Below are positions 43,481-53,200 of a stretch of 64,000 nt of DNA, piece by piece; the first letter of the stretch is position 1; every line of letters starts with the position of its first letter. The DNA is from CAYIHX01 sp964363305. Its GTDB lineage: Bacteria; Bdellovibrionota; UBA1018. Location: the NCBI GenBank assembly GCA_964363305.1, contig CAYIHX010000008.1:1-64000 (forward strand), written 5' to 3'. The notes beneath the pieces were generated by a model. It was not told the origin of the DNA, ran no database searches, and worked only from the letters and a program-made list of their open reading frames with translations. The translations under genes were made by a program, and so were the position numbers.

Positions 43481-43993
43481 ATGTTGCTTATTTTTTTGGC
43501 GCTTTCCCTACCGGGCTGCATGAGCGCCTATCGCAAGCAGGTGGGGGCGGATCTTTCGCGGACCTACACCAAGATCTTCCTGACGGACGTCAATACGGCC
43601 TGGCAGGCGGTGCTCGATTCGTTGCGTTCAAGTCGAATCGATATTTCGAATCGCGAAGGGGGTCTAGTCCAGACGCGTTGGACCGAAAATACGGCGGAGA
43701 AGAATTTCGTCGATTCTTTCGGAAGCGCAGACGCTTTTTTGAAAGCGCAATATCGCTTTCGCGTGGTCGTGGCCAAGGGCTTCTATAACGGCAAGCCATC
43801 GGTGAAGGTCACGGTACAAAAGGAGCAGCTCATTCAACGCGACGTTCTCGAGGGATGGCGCCCAGTCGAATCGGATAGCGTGGATGAGAATACTTTGCTC
43901 TATCGCATCGGCCGCCTGATTCAGATCAAGCTACGGATGCAGGGGCTCGAGGATGAGAAGTCTCGAAAGGCGCTCGAGGGCGTGGAGTTTTGA
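43481..43993 (+). CDS. BamC-like outer-membrane lipoprotein
   Basis: 170 aa from ATG 43481, immediately after the palindrome; the frame is open to 43412. Lipobox LPGC. The mature part matches the pattern of the BamC/NlpB domain (DVNTAWQAVLDSLRSSRIDIS ... EGGLVQTRW ... YRFRVVVAKG). BamC is a lipoprotein of the barrel-assembly machine. The gene has no native leader: any Shine-Dalgarno would have to lie within the palindrome arm. Confidence 0.75.
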   Translation: MLLIFLALSLPGCMSAYRKQVGADLSRTYTKIFLTDVNTAWQAVLDSLRSSRIDISNREGGLVQTRWTENTAEKNFVDSFGSADAFLKAQYRFRVVVAKGFYNGKPSVKVTVQKEQLIQRDVLEGWRPVESDSVDENTLLYRIGRLIQIKLRMQGLEDEKSRKALEGVEF

Positions 43994-43994
43994 C

Positions 43995-44273
43995 ATGACT
44001 AGTGGGCTACGAGGAAGCACGGTATTTTTCGGCGCGCTGTTGATCACCCTGGCGACGGGAACCGTCTGGCTCGGACAGCCGGTCGGCGCTCTTTGGAGTA
44101 AGCCCCCCTTTACCTCCGAACTTCGTCGGGTTTACGAACGCCGGGAGAAAGCCCTGAAGAAGAAGGATGAAGACGGCAAAGTAGTTACTCTGTTTGAGCG
44201 AGAAGCGCGTTCTTCCACCAAGCGGCACGCTGGGCGAGAGACTTCGCCGTCGAGGGTGTCGTTCGGGCTGTGA
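43995..44273 (+). CDS. Small membrane-anchored hypothetical protein
   Basis: 92 aa starting 2 bp after the BamC-like stop. One N-terminal membrane segment (VFFGALLITLATGTVWL), then a charged helix (RRVYERREKALKKKDEDGK). The last about 30 residues lie opposite the end of the convergent HEAT gene (89-bp overlap), so the native end may be earlier. Function unknown. Confidence 0.5.
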   Translation: MTSGLRGSTVFFGALLITLATGTVWLGQPVGALWSKPPFTSELRRVYERREKALKKKDEDGKVVTLFEREARSSTKRHAGRETSPSRVSFGL

Positions 44274-45039
44274 GCTTTTCGAGACTTGCGACGGTGTGGG
44301 CGAGAAATCGGGGGTCTTTCGCGGCAAGATCAATCGCGCGCGAGAACGCGAGGAGGACGTTGCGCCAGTGAGCCGGGAGGGGGGATCTCTCTGGCGCGGA
44401 CTGGATCGAATGATCGATCGGAGCGGTCTGCGGCTTTGAATCGATGCGCGTGGCGAGCACTCCCTGTATCGCGGGTTGCAAATGAGCGAGCTCGATCAGG
44501 GCGGTTGCCGCCTCGGTCGGAACCCAGAGCGCCCGTCCGCCATGATAGTTGGCCGGATCGAGCATCGCTTCGGCAAGGGCCGCTTCCGCACCCGCAGGAC
44601 GGAGTTCGCGGACCGTAGTGACGGCCTCGCTTCGTACGACGAGCGCACGATCCTTGAGAAGAGCTAGCGTGGCCGTCCCGGTGGAGGGTTCTTTGAGTGC
44701 TCTCAGGATTCGGAGGGCTGCGCAGCGGATCATCCACGAGCGATCTCTGAGAAAGGGGACAATCTGGATTGCTGCTCCCTGGCCGCCGATTTTCGCGCTG
44801 GCCATCAGGGCGACGTAGCGCTCTGCGTCAGCTCTTTTACCGTCTTGGGCGATGGCCAGGAGGGGCGCCACGGATTGCGTTCCGTGCGCTTTCTGCCAGC
44901 GAGAAATGAGTGGCTCAAATTGCGTCCCTTTGCGGCTCCTGAGGTCCTTTATGATCTCGGAGCGAACGGAAGCGGACGATGAAGGTGCAATCGCCATGAT
45001 GAGGCAGAAAAGCAGCGTTCCGATCCGCCGATTACCCAT
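44185..45039 (-). CDS. Secreted HEAT-repeat protein
   Basis: About 284 aa from ATG 45039; the open frame runs to 45243 in the neighbouring gene's sequence. Signal peptide LFCLIMAIAPSSSA. Three to four HEAT-like repeats between about 55 and 190 (SWMIRCAALRILRALKEPS, ALVVRSEAVTTVRELRPAG, WVPTEAATALIELAHLQ). A protein-interaction scaffold in the envelope. Overlaps the upstream coiled-coil gene by 8 bp. Confidence 0.75.
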   Translation of the reverse strand: MGNRRIGTLLFCLIMAIAPSSSASVRSEIIKDLRSRKGTQFEPLISRWQKAHGTQSVAPLLAIAQDGKRADAERYVALMASAKIGGQGAAIQIVPFLRDRSWMIRCAALRILRALKEPSTGTATLALLKDRALVVRSEAVTTVRELRPAGAEAALAEAMLDPANYHGGRALWVPTEAATALIELAHLQPAIQGVLATRIDSKPQTAPIDHSIQSAPERSPLPAHWRNVLLAFSRAIDLAAKDPRFLAHTVASLEKLTARTTPSTAKSLAQRAAWWKNALLAQTE

Positions 45040-46042
45040 TGAGCATCTTCTCGAACTCGGCGACGAGGTCCGCATCGGATGATCCGAGATTGCCAGCGGC
45101 TTCTGCTGGTGCCGCAGCTTCTGTCGGAGGAGCCGCTGCTGCAGCTTCTCCTGGAGGAGAGGCTGCTTCTGGCTCCGCAGCGCCGGACGTTTCGAAAGCG
45201 GTTGAGGCTGCAGCAAACATGTCATCAATCGCGGACTGACCACCGGCCGAAGGTGGGGCTGCAGGGCTGGCTGCGGCAGGCTCGACCGGTGCTGCGACGG
45301 CCGGAGTCGGAACGGGAGCGGCCGGCACAGGCGCAGCTTCTGCCGGCGCGGGTGCTGTTGGTGTCGCAGGAATGGCGGCAGCGACTGCAGCAGCGGCTCC
45401 CGCCTGGCTCAACTGTGTTTTGAGTTGAGCGTTTTCTTGCTGGAGGCGTTTCAGATTCGCGAGGTCGTCTTCGATCACACTGTATTCCGCTAGCCGCGCT
45501 TCCAGTTCGTTGATCTTGTCCTGGAGAGGTTTGGAGTCCTCGCCAGGCGCACCTGTTCCCGCAGGCGCGCCCCCACCCGCGGATCGTGCACCGGCGAGTT
45601 CCTGCTCGAGGCGCGCCTTCTCCTTCGAGATGCCATCGAGGGCTGCGGCCTGCTGGGTCATCTGCTGTTCGAGTTGGATCAATTTCGCTTGAAGCTCAGG
45701 ATCGTCCACTTTCAGGGCAGGAAGTGGGGCGAAGGACGTGGGTCCCGCGAACTTTCCGAGAGAGGGCCCGCCCCCATAGGCCGCGAGGTCGTGCGGAGCC
45801 GGCATTCCTTCACCCTGCAAAATGGCAAAAAGTTGACGGCGCATCGATTCCGCATCCGAAATCAGGAGGCCGAGGTAGTTGCGGACCACCCCTGCCTTGA
45901 TGGTGATCTCTTCTTCACCGAGTCGACGACGGCGGAGCACCCAAAGCGCCGCGTAGGCGGCGATCAGGACAAAAACAAAAGCCGACTGGAATACGAGCAG
46001 TTCAGGCGTGAATTTAGAGAAGAGATAAATCCATGAGTCCAT
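45032..46042 (-). CDS. Membrane-anchored coiled-coil protein with Ala/Pro-rich linker
   Basis: 336 aa. One N-terminal membrane segment (VFVLIAAYAALWVL), a short conserved domain about 48-80 (IKAGVVRNYLGLLISDAESM), coiled coils about 115-210 (LQAKLIQLEQQM, INELEARLAEYSV), a long Ala/Pro/Thr linker about 215-300, and the terminal helix DADLVAEFEKMLNG. It could be a tether in the envelope. Co-transcribed with the HEAT protein downstream. Confidence 0.75.
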   Translation of the reverse strand: MDSWIYLFSKFTPELLVFQSAFVFVLIAAYAALWVLRRRRLGEEEITIKAGVVRNYLGLLISDAESMRRQLFAILQGEGMPAPHDLAAYGGGPSLGKFAGPTSFAPLPALKVDDPELQAKLIQLEQQMTQQAAALDGISKEKARLEQELAGARSAGGGAPAGTGAPGEDSKPLQDKINELEARLAEYSVIEDDLANLKRLQQENAQLKTQLSQAGAAAAVAAAIPATPTAPAPAEAAPVPAAPVPTPAVAAPVEPAAASPAAPPSAGGQSAIDDMFAAASTAFETSGAAEPEAASPPGEAAAAAPPTEAAAPAEAAGNLGSSDADLVAEFEKMLNG

Positions 46043-46084
46043 CGTCTTATTTCAATTCTATGGAGTGAATAAATTCCTGTCAAA

Positions 46085-46897
46085 TTACTTGACGATCCCA
46101 CGCAGCTCCTCGTGCAGCAGGCCGTTCGTCGCGAGGATATTCTGCTGTTCGATGTGAAACGGAACGCCCTTGAAGTTCGTGACCTGGCCGCCGGCTTCGC
46201 GCACCAGCAGGCCTCCGGCGGCGACATCCCAGGGCGAGAGCTTGCTTTCCCAGAAGCCGTCGAACACGCCCCGGGCCGTGTAAGCCAGGTCGAGGGCTGC
46301 GCTGCCAGGACGCCGAATCGCCCGCGCGGTTCGGCTCAGGCGTTCAAAAGAGGTCATCTCCGCATGGAGCCATTCTTGCTTTCGGTAGGAGAAGCCAGTC
46401 GTCAACAGGCTGTTGCGGAGTTTCTCCGTCGTGGAGACCTGCATGCGTTTTCCGTTCAAAAATGCCCCTCCGCCGAGAGTGGCGACGTACAGGTCCTTCA
46501 GGACGGGATGATAGATCACCCCTGCGACGATCTGACCGTCCCATTCCGCGCCGATCGAGACGCAGAACATGGGAAAGCGGTGGACGAAGTTGGTCGTACC
46601 GTCGAGCGGATCGATCACCCAGCGCCCGCGGCTGAAGCCAGGTTGGCCATGTGGGTTGGTTTCTTCGCTCAGGAAAAGAAAATCCGGGCGCGCCTTCGCG
46701 AGGATGTTCATGACGGATTTCTCGGCGGCGAGGTCGGCTTCGGTGACGAGCCCCGCTCCCTTCTTTTCCCGTACGTTCAAGCTCATCGAGTAGTAGCGCA
46801 TGAGCACGCGGCCGGCGGCATGGGCCGCGCGGATCATGTCCTTGCGGATCTGCGGGAGGAAATCGCTCAGGGCTTCGACGCGTTTACGCGTTTTCAT
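46085..46897 (-). CDS. suhB: Inositol-1-monophosphatase family protein
   Basis: About 270 aa from ATG 46897. Mg-dependent phosphatase of inositol phosphates; in Proteobacteria SuhB also joins the rRNA antitermination complex. Motifs: LSEE (about 93), WVIDPLDGTTNF (about 107-118), and C-terminal SPWDVAAGGLLVREAGG. The start overlaps the upstream aminotransferase by 4 bp. Confidence 0.93.
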   Translation of the reverse strand: MKTRKRVEALSDFLPQIRKDMIRAAHAAGRVLMRYYSMSLNVREKKGAGLVTEADLAAEKSVMNILAKARPDFLFLSEETNPHGQPGFSRGRWVIDPLDGTTNFVHRFPMFCVSIGAEWDGQIVAGVIYHPVLKDLYVATLGGGAFLNGKRMQVSTTEKLRNSLLTTGFSYRKQEWLHAEMTSFERLSRTARAIRRPGSAALDLAYTARGVFDGFWESKLSPWDVAAGGLLVREAGGQVTNFKGVPFHIEQQNILATNGLLHEELRGIVK

Positions 46898-47802
46898 GGG
46901 CTGGCTCCACGGGTGCGGTTTCGAAATTCGGCCCAAAGTCGGTCGGTCACCGGTCGGGGGGAGGTTTGGGTTTTTGCGCCGATCGCCCGGCCATCGATAT
47001 TCGAGACCGGCATGATCTCCTTGATGGTCCCGGTGAGAAATACTTCGTCAGCCTCATAGAGGCGTTCTTTCGGGAAGCGGGTCTCCCGCACGGGAACTCC
47101 CAGGCCGCGGGCGAGTTCGATGACTTCCCGGCGGGTAATGCCGTCGAGGATGCCGATATCGAGAGGCGGCGTGACGAGAATTCCGCGTTTGACGTAGAAG
47201 AGATTGAACGTCGTGCCTTCGGTGACGTGGCCGTCCTCGTCGCACATCAGGGCGTCATCGAAGCCGGCCTCCGCCGCTTCGATGTAGGCGAGCAAGCAGT
47301 TGAGGTAGTTTCCGGTCTTGGCCGCTGGTTCGAGAGCGCGGCGATCGAGCCGCAGGCGCTCGACGATTTTGAGTTTCGCGCCCTCCTTGCGTTTCGCTTC
47401 GGAGGGCTCCTCGATCGGCTGCACGATGACGGTCAGCAGGGACTTCGTTTCGAGGTTATTCTTCCCAAATCCGATTTTGCCTTCGCCGCGCGAAATCACG
47501 AGGCGGCAGTAGACGTCGGCGCGAGGGTTGCCTTCCTGCTTCTGATAGGCTCCAATCGTTTCCTGGCAGGCGCTGTCAATGTCTTTATTGCTCTGCGCAA
47601 TATCGAGAGAGCAGAGCCGGGCGGTTGCTCGTAGCCGAGCCAGATGGTCCTTCATGCCGTACACTTGGCCGTGGTACGTCCGAACCACCTCATAGAGGCT
47701 GTCGCCATAGAGGTAGGAGCGGTCATAGACCGAGACCTTGGCCTCGCTCGGGCGGCAGAGTTTCCCTTGAATCCATATGATTGCGTTTTGCTTTTCTTGC
47801 AT
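46894..47802 (-). CDS. Class IV PLP aminotransferase (branched-chain or D-amino-acid type)
   Basis: 302 aa. Fold-type IV enzyme: VYDRSYLYGDSLYEVVRTY near 25-43, PLP Lys in AAKTGNYLNCLLA (about 160), Glu in HVTEGTTFNLF (about 195) and GILDGITRR. Cannot be assigned to IlvE, D-amino-acid transaminase or aminodeoxychorismate lyase by eye. Coupled to suhB through an ATGA overlap. Confidence 0.88.
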   Translation of the reverse strand: MQEKQNAIIWIQGKLCRPSEAKVSVYDRSYLYGDSLYEVVRTYHGQVYGMKDHLARLRATARLCSLDIAQSNKDIDSACQETIGAYQKQEGNPRADVYCRLVISRGEGKIGFGKNNLETKSLLTVIVQPIEEPSEAKRKEGAKLKIVERLRLDRRALEPAAKTGNYLNCLLAYIEAAEAGFDDALMCDEDGHVTEGTTFNLFYVKRGILVTPPLDIGILDGITRREVIELARGLGVPVRETRFPKERLYEADEVFLTGTIKEIMPVSNIDGRAIGAKTQTSPRPVTDRLWAEFRNRTRGASP

Positions 47803-47838
47803 CGGCGCGCCTCCTGAGTCAGAGAAAGAGTACAGAGC

Positions 47839-49101
47839 ATGTTAGAGAATATCGAGTCCCTTCTACCGATCCCCCCGCAGGGCCAGCACCTCAAGACCCT
47901 GATCGTTGGGTTTGAAGAGGAGTCCGTTGCGGAGATGAAGCGCCTGCTTTCGACGTTAAGTATCGACGTCGAAGGCGTGGTCCTCGCTCAGGTGCGACGG
48001 ATCAATCCCGGCACTTATTTAGGATCCGGCAAGTTAGAAGAGATCCACGCGGAGGTCGAACGGCTTCAGGTTGATTCAGTGATCATTGATATTGATCTTT
48101 CGCCGAACCAGCTGCGAAACATCGAGAAGATTCTCAGTCGTCCGACGATCGACCGCCCGGGCGTCATCATCGAGATTTTCTCCAAGCACGCGCGCACGCG
48201 AGAGGCCAAGACCCAGGTGGAGCTTGCGCTGCTTCAGTATCTGCTGCCGCGTCTTCGGCATTTTTGGACTCATTTCGAACGCCAGAGGGGCGGCATCGGG
48301 CAGAAGGGGATGGGCGAAACTCAGATTGAGGTCGATCGTCGTCTCGTGAAAGATCGCATGACGGTACTGCGGCGGCGCCTGAAAGAGATCGAGAGCGAAC
48401 GAAAGATCCAGCGGTCCGGGCGGAAGGATGTTTTGAAGGTGGCGATCGTGGGATACACGAATGCCGGAAAATCGACGCTCCTGAACGCGCTGACCCACAG
48501 TGCGGTGTTGGCCGAGGACAAGCTTTTCGCGACGCTCGACTCCAGCGTGCGCACTCTCGATCCGCACGCGCATCCCCCGATCGTGGCCATCGATACCGTC
48601 GGGTTCATCTCGAATTTACCCACCTCGCTGATCGCCTCGTTTCGCTCGACCTTGGAGGAGCTTCATGAGGCGGACTTGCTGGTTCATGTCGTGGATGGCT
48701 CCTCGCCCGTGGCGCGCGATCAGCTGCGCGTGACGGAAGAGGTCGTCAAGGAACTCGGTGCCGACCAGAAGCCGCGGATGATCGTGTTGAACAAGGTGGA
48801 TCAGGTGAAGGAAGGCGCGGCGCGAATCCGGCTGAAGGGGCTGGCTCCGGGCGCGATGCAGGTCTCGGCGTTGAATCCTGACGACATGACGCGGCTGCGC
48901 GACGCGATCGTGGCCCACTTTCGTGGCAAGCTCGAGCTTTATGAGCTGCTCGTGCCTTATGGCGAGAGCAAGCTCGAGTCGCAGCTTTACGCGCATGGCA
49001 GCGTCGAGGTGGCGCGCCATCTCGAGAAGGGCACCTTCTTCCGGGTGCGAATGGAAGAGGGCTGGGCGAGGAAGCTCGGGATCGAGCGCTACCGGCACTG
49101 A
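47839..49101 (+). CDS. hflX: Ribosome-associated GTPase HflX
   Basis: 420 aa. N-terminal HflX domain with GTYLGSGKLEEI and ELALLQYLLPRLRHFW; the glycine-rich linker GGIGQKGMGETQIEVDRR; then the G domain: GYTNAGKSTLLNAL (G1), DTVGFISNLP (G3), NKVD (G4). It splits or rescues 70S ribosomes under stress. Divergent from the aminotransferase gene. Confidence 0.96.
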   Translation: MLENIESLLPIPPQGQHLKTLIVGFEEESVAEMKRLLSTLSIDVEGVVLAQVRRINPGTYLGSGKLEEIHAEVERLQVDSVIIDIDLSPNQLRNIEKILSRPTIDRPGVIIEIFSKHARTREAKTQVELALLQYLLPRLRHFWTHFERQRGGIGQKGMGETQIEVDRRLVKDRMTVLRRRLKEIESERKIQRSGRKDVLKVAIVGYTNAGKSTLLNALTHSAVLAEDKLFATLDSSVRTLDPHAHPPIVAIDTVGFISNLPTSLIASFRSTLEELHEADLLVHVVDGSSPVARDQLRVTEEVVKELGADQKPRMIVLNKVDQVKEGAARIRLKGLAPGAMQVSALNPDDMTRLRDAIVAHFRGKLELYELLVPYGESKLESQLYAHGSVEVARHLEKGTFFRVRMEEGWARKLGIERYRH

Positions 49102-49108
49102 TCAGAGA

Positions 49109-50293
49109 TCAGCGCAGGCCGAGAACGCCCTGCGCGGCGGCTCTCCCTTGAGAGACGCAGGTCTGGATCAGAAATCCTCCGGTGGGTGCGTCCCAGTTCA
49201 GCATTTCACCCGCGAGGAAGACGCGCGGGTATTTTTTCAGTGAAAAATTCGGCGCGAGTTCAGAGAGGTGGATGCCGCCGCTGGAGGAAATGGCGTCGCG
49301 GAGCGGCTGCGGCTCCCCGAGCAGCAGGGGGAAGTTTTTGAGGAGCTCGATGAACGTGTCGAGCTCCTGCAGAGCTTCGGGCGGCGCGTGGTGAAAGAGG
49401 AGCGCCTGAAGGGAAGAGGAGAGCCGGAGATTTTTTTTTGCTCGTCGGAGGGGCGAGAGGTTTTCCGTGCCCGCGGAAAGTTTTTTTCGAAGACTGCTGC
49501 GATCGAGATCCGGTTTCAAATCGAGGTAGGCCATGCCGGGGGTTCCGAAGGCATAGATGGGCGTTCCTTCCAGGCCGTAGGAAGTGATCAATAATTCCCC
49601 GAGCTGCTGACCCTTCGCGGTCGTGAGGCGGATGTTTTTCAGGGGCGTGCGATCGGCCTCCTCGAGGAACATCCCCTTCCATTCGACTCCGTAACCGACA
49701 TTTCGGGGCGTGAAGGGTTCCGAGGCGATGCCCAGCTTCTGAAACTCGTCCGGCCAGCGCAGCGGTTCGTCTTTCGGGAGATAGCTTCCCCCGCCGAGCG
49801 CGAGAACAGCGGCATCGAAGACCTGGCTGTCTCCTCGTGCAAAGCGCAAGCGGACCTCGTCGTTCAACGGTTCAAAACTACTCAGTTCCTGTTGGAAACG
49901 AAACTCGACTCCAAGATTCCTGAGGCGTTCACTCCACGCCCTGACCAGGTTCGCGGCCTTCATCTCTCGGACGAAGTATCGATTGCTGGTGCCGAGGAAG
50001 GTTTCCAGGCCGAGCGATTGTTCGAGAAATGCCAGCCAAGCCGCGGGTGGAAAGTGACGAAGAGGGTGGTCGATGAAATCGAGTGACGGGGTCATGGCCT
50101 GAATGAAATCGTCGAGGGCGAGCCCGTTGGAGATGTTGAGGCCGGAGCTGCCCGCGATGAGGAGTTTACGCCCGGCGCCGCGGCTCCGCTCAAAAATCAC
50201 GACGGAGTGCTTCGCGCTCGCCAGCACGTCCGCCGCCATGAGCGCCGCGGGGCCCGTTCCGACGACTCCGATTTTCAGGGGTTTTTGAGCCAT
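49109..50293 (-). CDS. HI0933/YhiN-type flavoprotein (NAD(P)/FAD-dependent oxidoreductase)
   Basis: 394 aa. Rossmann FAD motif GVVGTGPAALMAADVLA at 9-25; GAGRKLLIAGSSGLNISN matches the conserved family signature; C-terminal FLAGEMLNWDAPTGGFLIQ binds FAD. Members are widespread soluble flavoproteins of unproven function. Its start overlaps the stop of the giant protease gene by 19 bp, so it may be the last gene of that operon. Confidence 0.9.
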   Translation of the reverse strand: MAQKPLKIGVVGTGPAALMAADVLASAKHSVVIFERSRGAGRKLLIAGSSGLNISNGLALDDFIQAMTPSLDFIDHPLRHFPPAAWLAFLEQSLGLETFLGTSNRYFVREMKAANLVRAWSERLRNLGVEFRFQQELSSFEPLNDEVRLRFARGDSQVFDAAVLALGGGSYLPKDEPLRWPDEFQKLGIASEPFTPRNVGYGVEWKGMFLEEADRTPLKNIRLTTAKGQQLGELLITSYGLEGTPIYAFGTPGMAYLDLKPDLDRSSLRKKLSAGTENLSPLRRAKKNLRLSSSLQALLFHHAPPEALQELDTFIELLKNFPLLLGEPQPLRDAISSSGGIHLSELAPNFSLKKYPRVFLAGEMLNWDAPTGGFLIQTCVSQGRAAAQGVLGLR

Positions 50294-53200
50294 GAGGCGC
50301 TTTTTCTACCTCGAAGGTAGGCGAAAAGCCACACGCTGCAAAGCAACGCGAATTCGAGCCCGGCACCGGCGGAGGGTCCGTTGCCGGAGGCCGGAGGTTC
50401 GCCGAGGGTGGCGCAGGCGAACCCCGGACTTTTGGAGCGGTTCGATCCATCATCGATAGCAGTGACGGGGGACTCGTTCGACCCTTTCATTTGGAGGGCT
50501 TCGGGGAGCGGTAAGGTCGGGTCACCGAGCAAGACGGCCGAGCGGCGGGCATCTCGAAGCGCCGGATCGAGTCCGGTCGCGATTTTTATTCGCAGAAGGA
50601 GATCGCCCAGACGCAGGTGGCGACGTTCCTCGGCCGAGAGTGAGTCGAGCAGTTCGAACGCCTGCCGAGCGAGACGAGTTTGCGCGATCGGGCTCGTCAT
50701 CCCGGTGAAGCCCCAGAACGCGGAAGCGCCGCCGTTCGGATTCATGACGAGCGCTTCACCGAGGCTGAGTTTGGTGGGGTCGGGGTCGGCGAAGGCCGCG
50801 GTCAGGCAGCTCAGCGAAAGGATCCAAGGCAGCGTTTCATTGCGCAACGACAGGGCATCAGTAGAGGAGAAGAACTGCGGAGAGGCCCAGAGGTTTTCCG
50901 CGCCGTGGCCGAGGTAGGTGAGCAAGCTGGTGCCGCTTGCGAATTGGGCGCGAATTTGCTGTTTGAGAACCGCATCGATTTGTCCCGTTCCGCGTTCGAT
51001 GGGGTGGAGGGGAAGTCCGGGGGACGCATGAAGCAAGGCGTTTCGGAGCTCTAGCGCGAGGGCGCTAAAACCTTCTCCGAGCGTATCTTGGTCGACGATC
51101 AGGGTGGCCGGTGAAGTGGAGGGCTCGGCGCGAATGATTTTCTCCGCATAAAGCGCTGCCTCGTTCGGCGTGCGCGCGGGGATGCGACCGACGGCGAGGT
51201 CGGACGCGGTGGCGAGCCCGTCGTCCGTTTCAAAGTCGAGGTACTCGCCTCCGGCGAGAACTGCGGGGGTGCGCGAAGGGTCCGCGCCAAAACCGAGGTA
51301 GTCGTTGGGATCGTAGGTAGCCGTCCCGACAATCAGCGCATAGCGAGGCGCGGGCTTCCTCCATTCCGTCGAGGCGAACGTCAGCAGCTCTCGCAACGCA
51401 TTCGATGATCGCTGGCCATGACTAAACTCAGCGTAAATCTGCTCCAGCGAGGCGGTGACCACCTCGAGCCCTTCCCGGCGTCGCTGTTCGATCAGAGGTT
51501 CAGTGGCATCGATCATCGCTTGCGTTCCGATCACGATGAGATCGGCTCGGCGATCGGGCATACGAAGCCGAGGCTGATAGCCGTAGGCAAGAGAGAGGGA
51601 CAGGGGCTTTTCGTAACGAGAATCCTCGAGGGCGATCAATCGAAAACCGTCGAGACCCTCCACACCCGTTGATGCCAGGAACTCGGCACGGAAACCGCTC
51701 GGCCCTTGAAAGTGGAGGTCGAATCCGCGCAGAGCGGCGACGCGATCGGGATCGGTGACGTCGAAGAGAGAGAGGTGGGGAGATCCAAATCCGGAGATTT
51801 CAATGCGATGGTCGGGGCGATAGTTCTCGAGAGAGAGCTGTCCGGCTATGGCGATTCGGAATGCCCGATAGCTGACCTCCAGGCGATCGATGTCGAGGAT
51901 GTCGCTGTCGCCGACCGCGATTCGATCGCCGAGCGCTGTGACTCGTATCGAATTCAGGCCGCTCTTGAAGAGGTGGGCCGGAAGTTGGAAAACGAGCGTA
52001 GTCGGTACCGGCGAGAAGAACTCCCGCTGAGCGGCGAGGGAGGTGACATCGTTCACTCTGAGCTCGACATGGTGAAGGGGATTCGCGGAGGTTCCGCCGC
52101 GTCCTCGGACGGTCAGCTTGAGAGTCACGAGGTCCGGAGTGAACTGTTGAAGGTGCGGAAGATCGATGGGGAGATCGAAGCTGGAGCCCGGTTGAGAGGG
52201 GCTGCCGCCCTCTTGCGCGACTCGGGACCAGTAAAAGTGTTCGCGCCCTTCGCCGATGGGAAGATCGAGAACGAAACGCTCGTTTTTCTCCGCAGTCACG
52301 GTGCGCCAGGTCCCTTTTTCGTCCGTCGGCGGCGCCGTTCCCGGTGAGGCGGAGATCTCGCGCATGCGCAGGGGGGGCGATTCGAGCGGTAGGAGAGAAA
52401 GAACGGCCTCGCTATCGAGGTCATCATCCGTTGAAGCGTTCACGAGATAGAATCGAATTCGGTCGCCGGGTCCAAAGAGCTCATCCTCACTCAAAATTTG
52501 AAGGGGTGTCTCGATCGAGTGCGCGAGCACTCGAAGGGTGGCGTTTGGCTGATCGACAAACGGCGCGTCGACCCCTGCTTCGGCCAGATCTTCGAAGCTC
52601 AGTTCGTACATGCCGGTTTTTCGATAGCGAATTCGTAGATTGCCTTCGATGGCGGAAGGAGAAAGGGCGGGATCGAGCGGGTGAGGCAAGGGCTCAGCGT
52701 TCTGGGCGAATGAAATATTCGCATAAACCCGAGTGGCTCGTTTGAGGACTCCTGCCACGGGGTTGTACTGAAGGGGAGTGAGATCAATCAAAAGGTACTT
52801 TCTTGAGCCGACGGCCTTCAGACCTTCGCGAACGTGGATGAATTCCTTCGGTGAAAAAGAATTCTCAGAGTATTTCGCGGCATTCCGCGTTCGCGTCGGA
52901 AGGAGGCGCCCATCCGCTTGAGGAGCCCAGTAGGGCGCCGGGGGAATCGGTATCCCGACATTCGTCTCGACCTCGTCAACATTCACGGACTCGAGTCGGG
53001 CGTGCGTCAGATCAGAATCCGCCTCGATCAGAACACTTCGTTCGAGGAGCTGGGGGGCGCCCGCTTCGAGCGTCCCCGCGTAACCTTCCAGCTGGGGGGC
53101 TCCGAGCGCATCGAAGGTCGGGGCGTCCGTCCGGATTTCAAGGCGCAGGGAATGCCGGGTCCGCGAGACGATGCGAATGCCCTTGCCGAGGGCGCCTTCA

